The notes beneath the pieces are model-generated. The model was not told where the DNA came from. It saw only the letters and a list, made by a program, of their open reading frames with translations, and did not search any database. 38,853 nucleotides of DNA from Acidobacteriota bacterium (GTDB lineage: Bacteria; Acidobacteriota; Terriglobia; Bryobacterales; Bryobacteraceae). Shown here in pieces: positions 16,064 to 23,641 of this stretch. The stretch lies in contig VFZU01000051.1 in the NCBI GenBank assembly GCA_016870995.1, positions 1 through 38,853 of the forward strand, read 5' to 3'. The position numbers and the translations under genes were made by a program. Position 1 is the stretch's first letter; each line of letters opens with the position of its first letter.

Positions 16064-16960
16064 CTAATTCCTCCAGTTCAACCCCACCGCATCCAATTGA
16101 ATCCGGCTAATCCGATCCCGCGCGCTCATCTCCAATTCGATGATCCCGAACATCCCGCTGCCCCTTACATCCGCATAAACCCGTCGGCCATCGCGACGAT
16201 CGACCCGGCCAAAGAATTCGATGTTGCCATCTTCGCTCTGAAAGCTGATGCTGACCTGCCCGTTGCTTGCGATATTCACGCGAGCTCGATCCAGGCGGCG
16301 CGTGCTCCCGTTACGGTCTCGGTAGCTACCAGAGCTACGCCCGCCGCCCTCGAAATCGAAGTTGGCATTCGAGATCCATCCACTGCCATTGCCCCAGCCG
16401 TTATTCCAGCCATTGTTCCAACTGCTGTTCGAATCATTCTCGTACCCGCCGCTCCCCGGCCGATTCCCTCCACCAATGTAGCCTCCGCCTCCAGGACGGT
16501 TGCCGGGGCGATTGTTGTTGTCGTTACCAAAGATACTGCCGCCGCCTCCGCCGCCAAACCCGCCCCCGCTGCCACGCCAGAAGATATCGAACGTATAGCC
16601 TTGCCCACCGCCCTTGTTGTCTTCGATTCGCACGATCGCCCGCCCGCCATTCTCAGCCGACCGCAGCAATTCCTGCCGCCCTCGTCCGTCGATCCCCTTG
16701 AACCGGAAGTCCACCGGCCGATTCGGCATCGCCTGGTTGCAAACGAACCGCCGGATTGTAGCTGGCGACCCGTTAATGGTTCGGATCGACATATTGCTGC
16801 CGAAGATATCCACTTCCGCCACATCGTCCACCCACACTTCGATTGTGCATTTCCCTTCACCTCCACCTCCACGGATGTCAGCGCTGCGTTGATCGGTAAC
16901 ACTTTGCCCATTCAGGCTCACGATGGAAAGGGTCGCGATAAAGAGAATTTGCTTTTTCAT
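16064..16960 (-). CDS. Secreted Gly/Asn-rich protein of unknown function
   Basis: I set the start at the ATG at 16960, giving 298 residues with a clear signal peptide (MKKQILFIATLSIVSLNGQS). The open frame runs 74 codons further upstream without family resemblance. Three regions are visible: an N-terminal domain of about 100 residues (KCTIEVWVDDVAEVDIFG ... RRFVCNQAMP, two Cys that could form a disulphide), a low-complexity Gly/Asn/Pro/Trp segment with NRPG and NNGW repeats at roughly 130-200, and a C-terminal beta-rich domain (VNIASNGQVSISFQSEDGNIEFFGRVDRRDGRRVYADV). The last part could bind a surface or a polymer, but I do not recognise the family. The stop codon lies 8 bases from the tRNA 3' end, convergently. 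Confidence 0.8.
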   Translation of the reverse strand: MKKQILFIATLSIVSLNGQSVTDQRSADIRGGGGEGKCTIEVWVDDVAEVDIFGSNMSIRTINGSPATIRRFVCNQAMPNRPVDFRFKGIDGRGRQELLRSAENGGRAIVRIEDNKGGGQGYTFDIFWRGSGGGFGGGGGGSIFGNDNNNRPGNRPGGGGYIGGGNRPGSGGYENDSNSSWNNGWNNGWGNGSGWISNANFDFEGGGRSSGSYRDRNGSTRRLDRARVNIASNGQVSISFQSEDGNIEFFGRVDRRDGRRVYADVRGSGMFGIIELEMSARDRISRIQLDAVGLNWRN

Positions 16961-17080
16961 GGCTTGGCTGACCACAAGTTTAACTGAGCCCCACACTGCT
17001 TGCCGAAAAGCACCACCCTCATAATCCACACAAAAGTGTTTGTTGTCGAATGCATAAATTCTTTTGAGAAGGGATTCATT

Positions 17081-17108
17081 TTGGAACCAGATTTTATTGG
17101 TGTATGCT
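17081..17108 (+). promoter_or_regulatory. Candidate sigma-70 promoter of the cNMP/DUF294 operon
   Basis: TTGGAA at 17081-17086 and TATGCT at 17103-17108 are separated by 16 bases and lie about 60 bases upstream of the ATG at 17166. The 205-base divergent region 16961-17165 must also hold the promoter of the minus-strand secreted protein; I see no second strong match there. Confidence 0.35.
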
Positions 17109-17165
17109 CGGTGGTCACTCGTCTCTGACACGCCCCTGTTCGCCCCGTTCGTTTGCTCCAAACAA

Positions 17166-18743
17166 ATGAAAACTTCCGTCATCCGTCAACGCGTGGCTGA
17201 CTTCCTTCGCTGCCATGTCCCTTTCGATTCCTTGGCCCCGCAAGACCTCCTCGACCTTGCAGGCAGCGGCAAGGTGAGGTTCCATCAAAGCGAAGAATAC
17301 GTCCAGATGAAAGGGGACAAGCCCAACCCGCTGATATGGGTTGTCCAACAGGAACGTCTGGAGGTGATGCGGGAATCGGCAGGCAGCGAGGCCCTCGTTG
17401 ATGTTTTGGGTGAAGGGGATTTGATTGGCCTCGAACAATTTTCGGGCGATGGCATTTGCCAGCACTCCATACGAACGCTGGGAGACGTTCTCCTCTATGG
17501 TGTCGATGCCAAAGCCTTTCAGGCCTTGTCAAAACGCTACGTCGAGGTTCAACGGTTTCTTCAGGCCGGCTTTTCCATCGAGACACAGCTCGGCCTCAAG
17601 CGCACTTCCTGGCTCGATGCCGAACCGCCTCCCTCCAGCTTTCTCGCCGCCCGCGCAAAACGCCTGCAGCTTTCCGCCCAACAAGAGCTGAGTTCTCCGA
17701 TCGAAACTCGTCGCTTCCTCACGGAGATGTTGCACCGCGAGGTCGACACAGTAAAGATCTCAGGCAGTGCGAAAGTAGTCAGATCTTCTGATATCGCTTT
17801 GTTCTGCGGCTACGATCCCCCACGCTTGGTCCGTGAAATCGAAGCCTCTGATTCCCAGGAAGAATTGGAGCCTCTGCTCAGGCTCTCCCGGCGCATGGTA
17901 CGCGAAGCCATGGCCGAGCCTCAGGATATTGCTGATTGCCACTTGATAGCCTCTGCGATCACAGATAGCGCCATCAAGGCTGCGATCCGCATAGCCGACG
18001 CCCAATCAAGCCTCTGCTGGACCGTTTTCGGTGCGGCCGCGCGCATGGATCTGCCCTACCCGCAACTGCCATCACTCGCTTGCATCGGCGACGGCGAGCC
18101 CGCCGTGGCATCTTCGCTGCGCACCTTTGGCCTGCCTGGCCAGGAGATGCCTTGGCCACAAGGCCTGGAGCGTCCTCGCTCTCTCGACGACTGGCTCAAC
18201 TTCTTCTCACAAACTCTTGCCGATCCGCTGGAAAACTCGATTTATCTTCGCCGCGAGTGGTTCGACATGCGAGCCGTCGGCAGCGCACCGGCCATGGCTG
18301 ATAAATTACAAAGCCACATCGCGGCCCAGCTCAAAGACAATGAACTTGCAATTGCGCTGCTGGCCAACGATACCCTCGATCATCTGCCGCCATTGACCTT
18401 CTTTGAAGGCCTCGTCGTAGGGCTCGATGGTTCCCGCCGTGAGAGTTTTGATATCGAAAAAACCATCGTCGAGCCCATCGCCGATGCCGCGCGAGTCTTC
18501 GCCCTCGCCACCGGCCGGCTCGAACGTCCGTCAACCCTTGAGAGGCTTAAAGATGCCGGCGAATTCTTTCGTGAAGCGGCCGAGGCCTTTCGCATTGGCG
18601 TCCACCACCAAGCCTTGGCAGGCAGCCGCATGATCCATCCCGGCAAGCTCGGCAAACTCGATCAAAAACTTCTCAAAACTGCGATTGCTTCCGTGCAGCG
18701 TTTGTTGGCCCATACCGTGCGCACATTTGTGGAGGGGCAGTGA
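17166..18743 (+). CDS. cNMP-binding/DUF294 signalling protein with degenerate nucleotidyltransferase site
   Basis: From the ATG at 17166 the protein has 525 residues; the extra 34 residues of the longer frame span the likely promoter. Residues about 10-125 form a cyclic-nucleotide-binding-like beta barrel (DVLGEGDLIGLEQFSG). The middle and C-terminal parts match the DUF294 nucleotidyltransferase and its C-terminal helical partner (ATGRLERPSTLERL). Typical relatives also have a CBS pair between these parts and are about 600 residues long; here it is missing. The nucleotidyltransferase motif, normally G-S-x-G-R then D-x-D, reads GAAAR (289-293), and no D-x-D follows in PYPQLPSLACI, so catalysis is unlikely. 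The stop overlaps the next gene's GTG (GTGA); DUF294 proteins are often paired with a DnaQ-like exonuclease, as here. Confidence 0.82.
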   Translation: MKTSVIRQRVADFLRCHVPFDSLAPQDLLDLAGSGKVRFHQSEEYVQMKGDKPNPLIWVVQQERLEVMRESAGSEALVDVLGEGDLIGLEQFSGDGICQHSIRTLGDVLLYGVDAKAFQALSKRYVEVQRFLQAGFSIETQLGLKRTSWLDAEPPPSSFLAARAKRLQLSAQQELSSPIETRRFLTEMLHREVDTVKISGSAKVVRSSDIALFCGYDPPRLVREIEASDSQEELEPLLRLSRRMVREAMAEPQDIADCHLIASAITDSAIKAAIRIADAQSSLCWTVFGAAARMDLPYPQLPSLACIGDGEPAVASSLRTFGLPGQEMPWPQGLERPRSLDDWLNFFSQTLADPLENSIYLRREWFDMRAVGSAPAMADKLQSHIAAQLKDNELAIALLANDTLDHLPPLTFFEGLVVGLDGSRRESFDIEKTIVEPIADAARVFALATGRLERPSTLERLKDAGEFFREAAEAFRIGVHHQALAGSRMIHPGKLGKLDQKLLKTAIASVQRLLAHTVRTFVEGQ

Positions 18744-19366
18744 GCTGGTCCGATTCCACACCCGTCGAACAGGTTCGCTTTGTCGTTCTTGACACCGAAA
18801 CCACTGGATTCGATGCAAGGCGCGACCGCATCATCACCATTGGCGCTCTCGCCATCGTGAATGGTGAAATGCTGCTTGAAGACAGCTTCGAGGTCATGCT
18901 GCCGATCGCATACAACAACTCCTCGGTAACGGTTCACGGCATCACCCGAGACCAGGCCCGCGAAGGCATGGACGAAGACGAGGCCCTCAAGCTGTTCTTC
19001 GACTACTTGGGCGACGGCGTCATTGTCGGCCACCACATCGGCCACGACATCGAAGCGCTCAACGTCGCAGGGGAACGCCATTTCGGCATGCGCGTCACCA
19101 ACCGCCGGATCGACACGATGGATCTCACTCTCATCCTCGAACGCGATGGTGCTTTCGCTGGGCGGCAACTCCCGCAAGGCTACACTCTCGATACTCTTTG
19201 CGAAATGTTCGGCGTAGCCGCTCACGATCGCCACACCGCCGGAGGCGATGCCTTCCTCACAGCTCAAGTCTTCCTTCGCCTTCTCAAGGCGGCCAGAAAC
19301 GTCGGCCGCATTACTCTCGCTGCCATCTCTGAACAATTCCTTGCCGATGATAAAGTGAGGCCATGA
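18740..19366 (+). CDS. 3'-5' exonuclease, DnaQ/DEDDh family
   Basis: The 208-residue protein starts at a GTG that overlaps the previous stop. Exo I has Asp18 and Glu20 in VLDTETTGFD, Exo II has Asp103 in GHHIGHDIEALN, and Exo III has His165 and Asp170 in HDRHTAGGDAF, giving a complete DEDDh set. These bind two metal ions and remove nucleotides from 3' ends. It is a stand-alone exonuclease domain rather than a polymerase fusion, and the pairing with a cNMP/DUF294 protein is the usual context of this subgroup, whose biological role is unclear. Its last bases overlap the start of galM (ATGA). Confidence 0.9.
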   Translation: MSWSDSTPVEQVRFVVLDTETTGFDARRDRIITIGALAIVNGEMLLEDSFEVMLPIAYNNSSVTVHGITRDQAREGMDEDEALKLFFDYLGDGVIVGHHIGHDIEALNVAGERHFGMRVTNRRIDTMDLTLILERDGAFAGRQLPQGYTLDTLCEMFGVAAHDRHTAGGDAFLTAQVFLRLLKAARNVGRITLAAISEQFLADDKVRP

Positions 19367-20424
19367 AGACAGCACTACTTTTCTTATCTCTTACAACGCT
19401 GTTGCTGGCGCAGACTCCGAAAACGTTCACCCTGAAAAACAAGGCGGGGATGGAAGCCGTAATCACAAACTACGGCGGGATCCTGATGAGCTTGAAGGTT
19501 CCCAATCGCGCCGGCAAACTGGAGGACGTAGTTCTCGGCTTCGACAAGCCTGAAGATTACATCGCCAAAAAGGAGCATCCCTATTTCGGCGCTCTGGTTG
19601 GCCGCTACGGGAATCGCATCGGCAAGGCTCAATTTACCGTCGACGGCAAAAATTACAAGCTAGCCGCAAACAACGGCCCCAACTCCTTGCATGGCGGCAT
19701 TGTTGGCTTCGACAAGAAATTCTGGACCGCCCGCCAAAGCGGCAATGTCCTCACCCTCGAACTGGTCAGCAAGGACATGGAAGAAGGCTTCCCCGGCGAG
19801 TTGCGCGTAAAGGTCACCTACACCCTGGCCGACAACAACTCCCTCCGCATCGACTATCTCGCCACAACCAATAAGCCCACCGTGTTGAACCTCACCAATC
19901 ACAGCTACTTCAACCTCGGTGGCAACGCCACCAAGCACGTCATGGGTCACGTACTCATGCTCAAAGCCTCCATGTTCACCCCAGTCGATAAGGACCTGAT
20001 CCCCACCGGTGAGTTGAAGTCCGTCGCTGGCACACCCTTCGATTTCACCAAGCCCACCCCCATCGGTTTTCGCATCGATCAACCCGACGAACAGCTTAAG
20101 ATGGGCGGCGGCTATGACCACAACTTCGTCTTCGACAAAGACATCACCGCGCAGCCTCAACTCGTGGCCGAAGTCTATGACCCAGCCTCCGGGCGCCTCA
20201 TGGATGTCCTCACCACCGAGCCCGGCGTGCAGCTATACACATCGAATTTCCTCGATGGTTCTATCTCAGGCAAGGGCGGAGTCAAATACGAAAAGCGCCA
20301 CGCATTTTGCCTTGAGACCCAGCACTTCCCCGATTCCCCCAACAAGCCGGCCTTCCCTTCAACCACCTTGCTCCCAGGCAGCACCTACAAGAGCGCAACG
20401 ATCTTTCAATTTCGTGTGAGGTAA
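19363..20424 (+). CDS. galM: Aldose 1-epimerase (mutarotase), exported
   Basis: The 353-residue protein has a signal peptide (MKTALLFLSLTTLLLAQ) and a galactose-mutarotase fold. Conserved points are GRYGNRIGKAQF, the substrate His in NSLHGG, the catalytic His in LTNHSYFNLGG and the catalytic Glu in CLETQHFPDSPN. The enzyme interconverts alpha and beta anomers of hexoses; the signal peptide places it outside the cytoplasm. Its ATG overlaps the exonuclease stop, an odd pairing that may reflect only operon packing. The final 30 or so codons exist in two further degenerate copies downstream (about 20647-20730 and 20989-21081). Confidence 0.93.
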   Translation: MKTALLFLSLTTLLLAQTPKTFTLKNKAGMEAVITNYGGILMSLKVPNRAGKLEDVVLGFDKPEDYIAKKEHPYFGALVGRYGNRIGKAQFTVDGKNYKLAANNGPNSLHGGIVGFDKKFWTARQSGNVLTLELVSKDMEEGFPGELRVKVTYTLADNNSLRIDYLATTNKPTVLNLTNHSYFNLGGNATKHVMGHVLMLKASMFTPVDKDLIPTGELKSVAGTPFDFTKPTPIGFRIDQPDEQLKMGGGYDHNFVFDKDITAQPQLVAEVYDPASGRLMDVLTTEPGVQLYTSNFLDGSISGKGGVKYEKRHAFCLETQHFPDSPNKPAFPSTTLLPGSTYKSATIFQFRVR

Positions 20425-20427
20425 GCC

Positions 20428-20589
20428 ATGGACGAAATCATCGAACCCATTGAGAAAGCCGCAGAAGCGGTTTCGCAAAAGATGACGGAAGTAGCCCGGG
20501 ATCTCCACAAGAATCTCGATGCCGAATCGGTTCTCGATGCGGCTCTTGATGTCGGATCCCTGGTCGCCGAGGTTCTTTCGAGCGACTAG
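20428..20589 (+). CDS. Small ORF, copy 1 (53 residues, unknown)
   Basis: ATG at 20428 is preceded by GAGGT (20418-20422) and lies 3 bases after the galM stop. The product begins MDEIIEPIEKAAEAVSQKM and ends ALDVGSLVAEVLSSD. It is acidic and predicted to be largely helical and amphipathic, without a signal peptide or cysteines. Copy 2 downstream shares its start (MDE-I-x-P-x-E-x-x-A-x-A-x-S). No function is recognised. Coupling to galM suggests it is translated. Confidence 0.55.
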   Translation: MDEIIEPIEKAAEAVSQKMTEVARDLHKNLDAESVLDAALDVGSLVAEVLSSD

Positions 20590-20738
20590 CTTCGCTTCCG
20601 GCGCACAGTGCTGAACACATCAGCCCCGAGCGACAAAGCGGAAGCCTATGAGTCGGCTCTCCCCTCCACCACCTCGCTCTCAGGCAGCACCCATCAGAGC
20701 TCTACTATTTCTCGATTTCGGGCAGCATAAGATCAGTC

Positions 20739-20927
20739 ATGGACGAAATGATTCAGCCTCTCGAGCAAATCGCCCACGCAACTTCAGAAGCCGCTTCCAA
20801 CTCGTCGAATGAAGCCAAGGGTAGTTCGGATGAATTCAAGCCGCCTAGCCTAATTGCCGAAGTTGGCTGGTTTGCCGTCGATTCGGTAGTGTCAGCTGCG
20901 GTAGAAGCCGTCTGGTTAATCATCTAG
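20739..20927 (+). CDS. Small ORF, copy 2 (62 residues, unknown)
   Basis: The product starts MDEMIQPLEQIAHATSEAAS, clearly related to copy 1, continues with a Ser/Asn-rich linker, and ends in a hydrophobic stretch (LIAEVGWFAVDSVVSAAVEA, then VWLII) that could be a membrane-associated helix. It starts 8 bases after the stop of the second galM-tail copy. The Shine-Dalgarno site is weaker than in copy 1. No function is recognised. Confidence 0.5.
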   Translation: MDEMIQPLEQIAHATSEAASNSSNEAKGSSDEFKPPSLIAEVGWFAVDSVVSAAVEAVWLII

Positions 20928-21082
20928 CGCCTTCGCGGCCGATCCAAACGGAGCAACTCCTCGTCAACTGCATGTGGGAAAATTTTCACGCCCCGATTCC
21001 CACAACAACCAAGCCTTCCCAACCACCTTGCTGCATTCGGGGAGCACTTGCAAGAGCTCGACCAATTTCAATTTCGCGCACG

Positions 21083-21199
21083 ATGAACTTCGGGATGAAA
21101 CGTTTAGCTGAGCCTCCTCGGAATTTCGCCGAAGTTTCGTCCTTCGTTGGTGAAGTCTCTGAGGCGATCGTTAGCGTTTTCTCGGCCGAACAAAGCTGA
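21083..21199 (+). CDS. Small ORF, copy 3 (38 residues, possibly decayed)
   Basis: ATG at 21083 sits in the position of the other two small-ORF starts after the third galM-tail copy, but the MDE start is lost (MNFGMKRLAEPPRNF). The end, AEVSSFVGEVSEAIVSVF, recalls the C-terminal hydrophobic part of copy 2 (AEVGWFAVDSVVSAAVEAVW). It overlaps the 3' end of the convergent adenylate kinase gene by 29 bases. It may be a remnant. Confidence 0.35.
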   Translation: MNFGMKRLAEPPRNFAEVSSFVGEVSEAIVSVFSAEQS

Positions 21200-21854
21200 A
21201 CGACTCTACTTCAAGCGATTGCCGGATCGAATCAAACACCGCATCCGGACTTTGATTCGCATCCACATGCACAACCTTCCCTGAACCCGGAATCTCGTAA
21301 AAATTGAGCACCGGGTCCGTCACCCGCTTATACGCATCCAGCCGGCACAACGCCGTAGCCACCGTATCGTCTTTGCGCTGGCATAGCTTCATGCCATCGT
21401 GATCGCAGTGAAACTTACGCTTCGGCGGCTTCGTGATTGTGTTGTAAATCGTTCCACAAACAGGGCAGCCCCATCGCGCACTCAACCGCCCAACCAGAAT
21501 TTCGTCCGGCACATCCATATGAATCAGAGTGGGAGCTTGAAACCCAAGTTGCTCCAGGATGTTGCTCAAGTGCGAAGCCTGCTCAACCGTTCTCGGATAC
21601 CCGTCAATCAGAAAACCGTCCCGGCAATCAGCCTCCGCGAGCCGTGCCTCAAGCAGTCGATTGACGATCTCGTCGGGCACCAGCTTCCCAGCCGCCAACA
21701 ACCCGTCGATATAGCGCCCCGTGTCGGAATGCGTTTCGCATTCCCGGCGCAACATATCTCCGGTCGAAATAGCAGGAATGCCAAGCCGGTCGCGTAACAG
21801 CGGCGACTGAGTTCCCTTACCGCAACCTGGCGGCCCGAACAATAGAAGTACCAC
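21171..21854 (-). CDS. adk: Adenylate kinase (nucleoside monophosphate kinase)
   Basis: The 227-residue protein starts at a GTG and has the P-loop GPPGCGKGTQ, the AMP-binding STGDMLRRE segment, the conserved DGYPRTVEQ and a long LID with zinc-type cysteines (CPVC and HCDHDG). It converts ATP and AMP to two ADP. The tail (SFSFVRPRKR) is longer than usual and overlaps small ORF copy 3 on the other strand. It is not beside secY or ribosomal protein genes, where the housekeeping adk often lies, so it may be a second copy; the window cannot show this. Confidence 0.88.
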   Translation of the reverse strand: MVLLLFGPPGCGKGTQSPLLRDRLGIPAISTGDMLRRECETHSDTGRYIDGLLAAGKLVPDEIVNRLLEARLAEADCRDGFLIDGYPRTVEQASHLSNILEQLGFQAPTLIHMDVPDEILVGRLSARWGCPVCGTIYNTITKPPKRKFHCDHDGMKLCQRKDDTVATALCRLDAYKRVTDPVLNFYEIPGSGKVVHVDANQSPDAVFDSIRQSLEVESFSFVRPRKR

Positions 21855-21976
21855 GTGATTACTCCGAAAAGACCCCGCATAAGAGCGGCTCTCTGAGAGT
21901 AAACCTAGTTTGCTCCGCCGTCAATGGTACGTTTCAGAATGATGACAACCGCCAAGCGGGTACAATGAGGGATTCC

Positions 21977-23626
21977 ATGCGCATTGCTCTCGCGCAAATC
22001 AACACTACAGTAGGCGACTTCGGCGCTAACCGCGCGAAGATCTTCGACTATGCACGCCGCGCCGCCGAGGCTGGTGCTCGTGTGGTGCTGTTCCCTGAAC
22101 TTTGCCTCACCGGCTATCCCCCACGCGATCTCGTCGAAAAGCCATCCTTCCTCGCCCGCGCTGAAGCCGAAGTCGCTCTCATCGCAGCAGAAACAGCCGA
22201 CCTTGCTCTGCACCTCATCATCGGCTCCGTTGCACCCTCCCACCAGGCCGCCGGCAAGAAAGTACTCAACACCGCGGTGGTCCTCTACCAGGGCCGCGAA
22301 GTCTTCCGTCAAACCAAGATGTTGCTGCCCACCTACGACGTCTTCGACGAGGGCCGCTACTTCTACTCCGCAGAATCGCAATCTCTGCTGCTGATCGACG
22401 GCACTCCTGTCGCTCTCACCGTCTGCGAAGACACCTGGAACCAAAAGCAGATCTTCGCGCAGCCCCTCTACGACCGCGATCCGATCAGCGAACTCAAAGC
22501 CCAGGGCGCACGCCTGCTACTCAGCATCAACGCCAGCCCCTTCGAAATCGGCAAACGCGACCTCCGCCGCGAATTGTTCCGCACCATTGCCCGTCAACAC
22601 GGCCTGCCCTGCGTCTACGTCAATTCCGTCGGTGGCAACGACCATCTCGTCTTCGACGGCTCCAGCTTCGCGATGGACGCGAGCGGTGAACTCATCGCCG
22701 AATCGCCCAGCTTCGCTGAAAACCTTAGCTATTGCGATCTCGACACGAGTGTTGGCGACCGCGCAGCCTCTCACCCTGACGAAATCGAAGCCGCCTATGA
22801 AGCCCTCGTCGTCGGCACTCGCGACTACGTGACCAAGTGCGGCTTCAAACGAGTCCTCATCGGTTTATCTGGTGGCATCGATTCCTCCATCGTCGCCTGC
22901 ATTGCCGTCGAAGCCTTCGGTCGCGAAAACGTCATGGGCGTCGGCATGCCCGGGCCGTATTCTTCCGACCACTCCCTCACAGACGCCCGCGAGATGGCCG
23001 AGCGCCTCGGCATCCGCTTTGAAGTCTCCTCCATCACGCCCGGCTACAACACGATGGTCGAGACCCTGCGCCCCCTGTTTGAGGGCTACCAGCCCGACGC
23101 TACCGAGGAAAACATCCAGAGCCGCCTTCGCGGCCTCACCCTCATGGCGCTCTCCAACAAGTACGGAGCGCTCGTCCTCACAACAGGCAACAAATCCGAA
23201 CTCGCCGTTGGCTATTGCACTCTCTACGGCGACATGTGCGGCGGCCTCGCCGTCATCTCGGACGTTCCCAAAACCATGGTCTACGATCTCTGCCGCGTCG
23301 CGAACCGGCGCCTCAGCGACCCCATCCCGGAGAACGTTTTCATCAAGCCGCCCTCGGCTGAACTCCGGCCCGATCAGACCGACCAGGATTCGTTGCCACC
23401 CTATGATGTTCTCGACCGGATCTTGAAGGGCTACATTGAGCGCTTCGAGTCTCCGTCGGAAATTGCCAAGCGGGAAGATCTTCCCCTCGATCTGGTGCGT
23501 GAGATCGCGAGGAAGGTAGACCTCAATGAATACAAACGCCAGCAGGCCGCACCGGGCCTCAAGGTAACGTCGAAGGCCTTTGGGATGGGCCGCCGCTTCC
23601 CGATCGCACAGCGATATCGGGAATAA
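21977..23626 (+). CDS. nadE: Glutamine-dependent NAD+ synthetase
   Basis: The start is the ATG at 21977 (549 residues), preceded by GAGGG at 21967-21971; the ATG at 21965 overlaps that site. The N-terminal nitrilase-like glutaminase domain has the triad Glu41 (FPELCLTGYPPRDL), Lys114 (RQTKMLLPTYDVFDEG) and Cys150 (VALTVCEDTWN). It releases ammonia that is passed to the C-terminal synthetase domain. That domain begins near residue 275 with the ATP pyrophosphatase motif SGGIDSS (298-304) and contains LTTGNKSELAVGYCTLYGDM. The enzyme makes NAD+ from deamido-NAD+. Full length, no abnormality. Confidence 0.95.
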   Translation: MRIALAQINTTVGDFGANRAKIFDYARRAAEAGARVVLFPELCLTGYPPRDLVEKPSFLARAEAEVALIAAETADLALHLIIGSVAPSHQAAGKKVLNTAVVLYQGREVFRQTKMLLPTYDVFDEGRYFYSAESQSLLLIDGTPVALTVCEDTWNQKQIFAQPLYDRDPISELKAQGARLLLSINASPFEIGKRDLRRELFRTIARQHGLPCVYVNSVGGNDHLVFDGSSFAMDASGELIAESPSFAENLSYCDLDTSVGDRAASHPDEIEAAYEALVVGTRDYVTKCGFKRVLIGLSGGIDSSIVACIAVEAFGRENVMGVGMPGPYSSDHSLTDAREMAERLGIRFEVSSITPGYNTMVETLRPLFEGYQPDATEENIQSRLRGLTLMALSNKYGALVLTTGNKSELAVGYCTLYGDMCGGLAVISDVPKTMVYDLCRVANRRLSDPIPENVFIKPPSAELRPDQTDQDSLPPYDVLDRILKGYIERFESPSEIAKREDLPLDLVREIARKVDLNEYKRQQAAPGLKVTSKAFGMGRRFPIAQRYRE

Positions 23627-23641
23627 GAGGGAGAAGCAATC

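Larger units (their letters stand above)
20329..21199 (+). repeat. Three tandem degenerate units: galM 3' tail plus small ORF
   Basis: The end of galM (PDSPNKPAFPSTTLLPGSTY, then KSATIFQFRVR) is followed 3 bases after its stop by a small ORF. At 20647-20730 the sequence reads YESALPSTTSLSGSTHQSST, then ISRFRAA and a stop, followed by another ATGGACGAAAT small ORF at 20739. At about 20989-21081 it reads PDSHNNQAFPTTLLHSGSTC, then KSSTNFNF, followed by a third ATG at 21083. Spacing between the three ATGs is 311 and 344 bases. The tail copies have no upstream galM coding sequence, so the duplicated unit seems to be the small gene plus about 100 bases of leader. Copies 2 and 3 are clearly diverged, so the duplications are old. 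Confidence 0.75.

Noticed and set aside
17064-17165. Longer N-terminus for the cNMP/DUF294 protein
   Set aside because: The extra 34 residues span the candidate promoter and do not resemble the family.
21961-21966. TACAAT as a -10 box for nadE
   Set aside because: It abuts the Shine-Dalgarno site GAGGG and start codon, and no -35 box lies 16-18 bases upstream.
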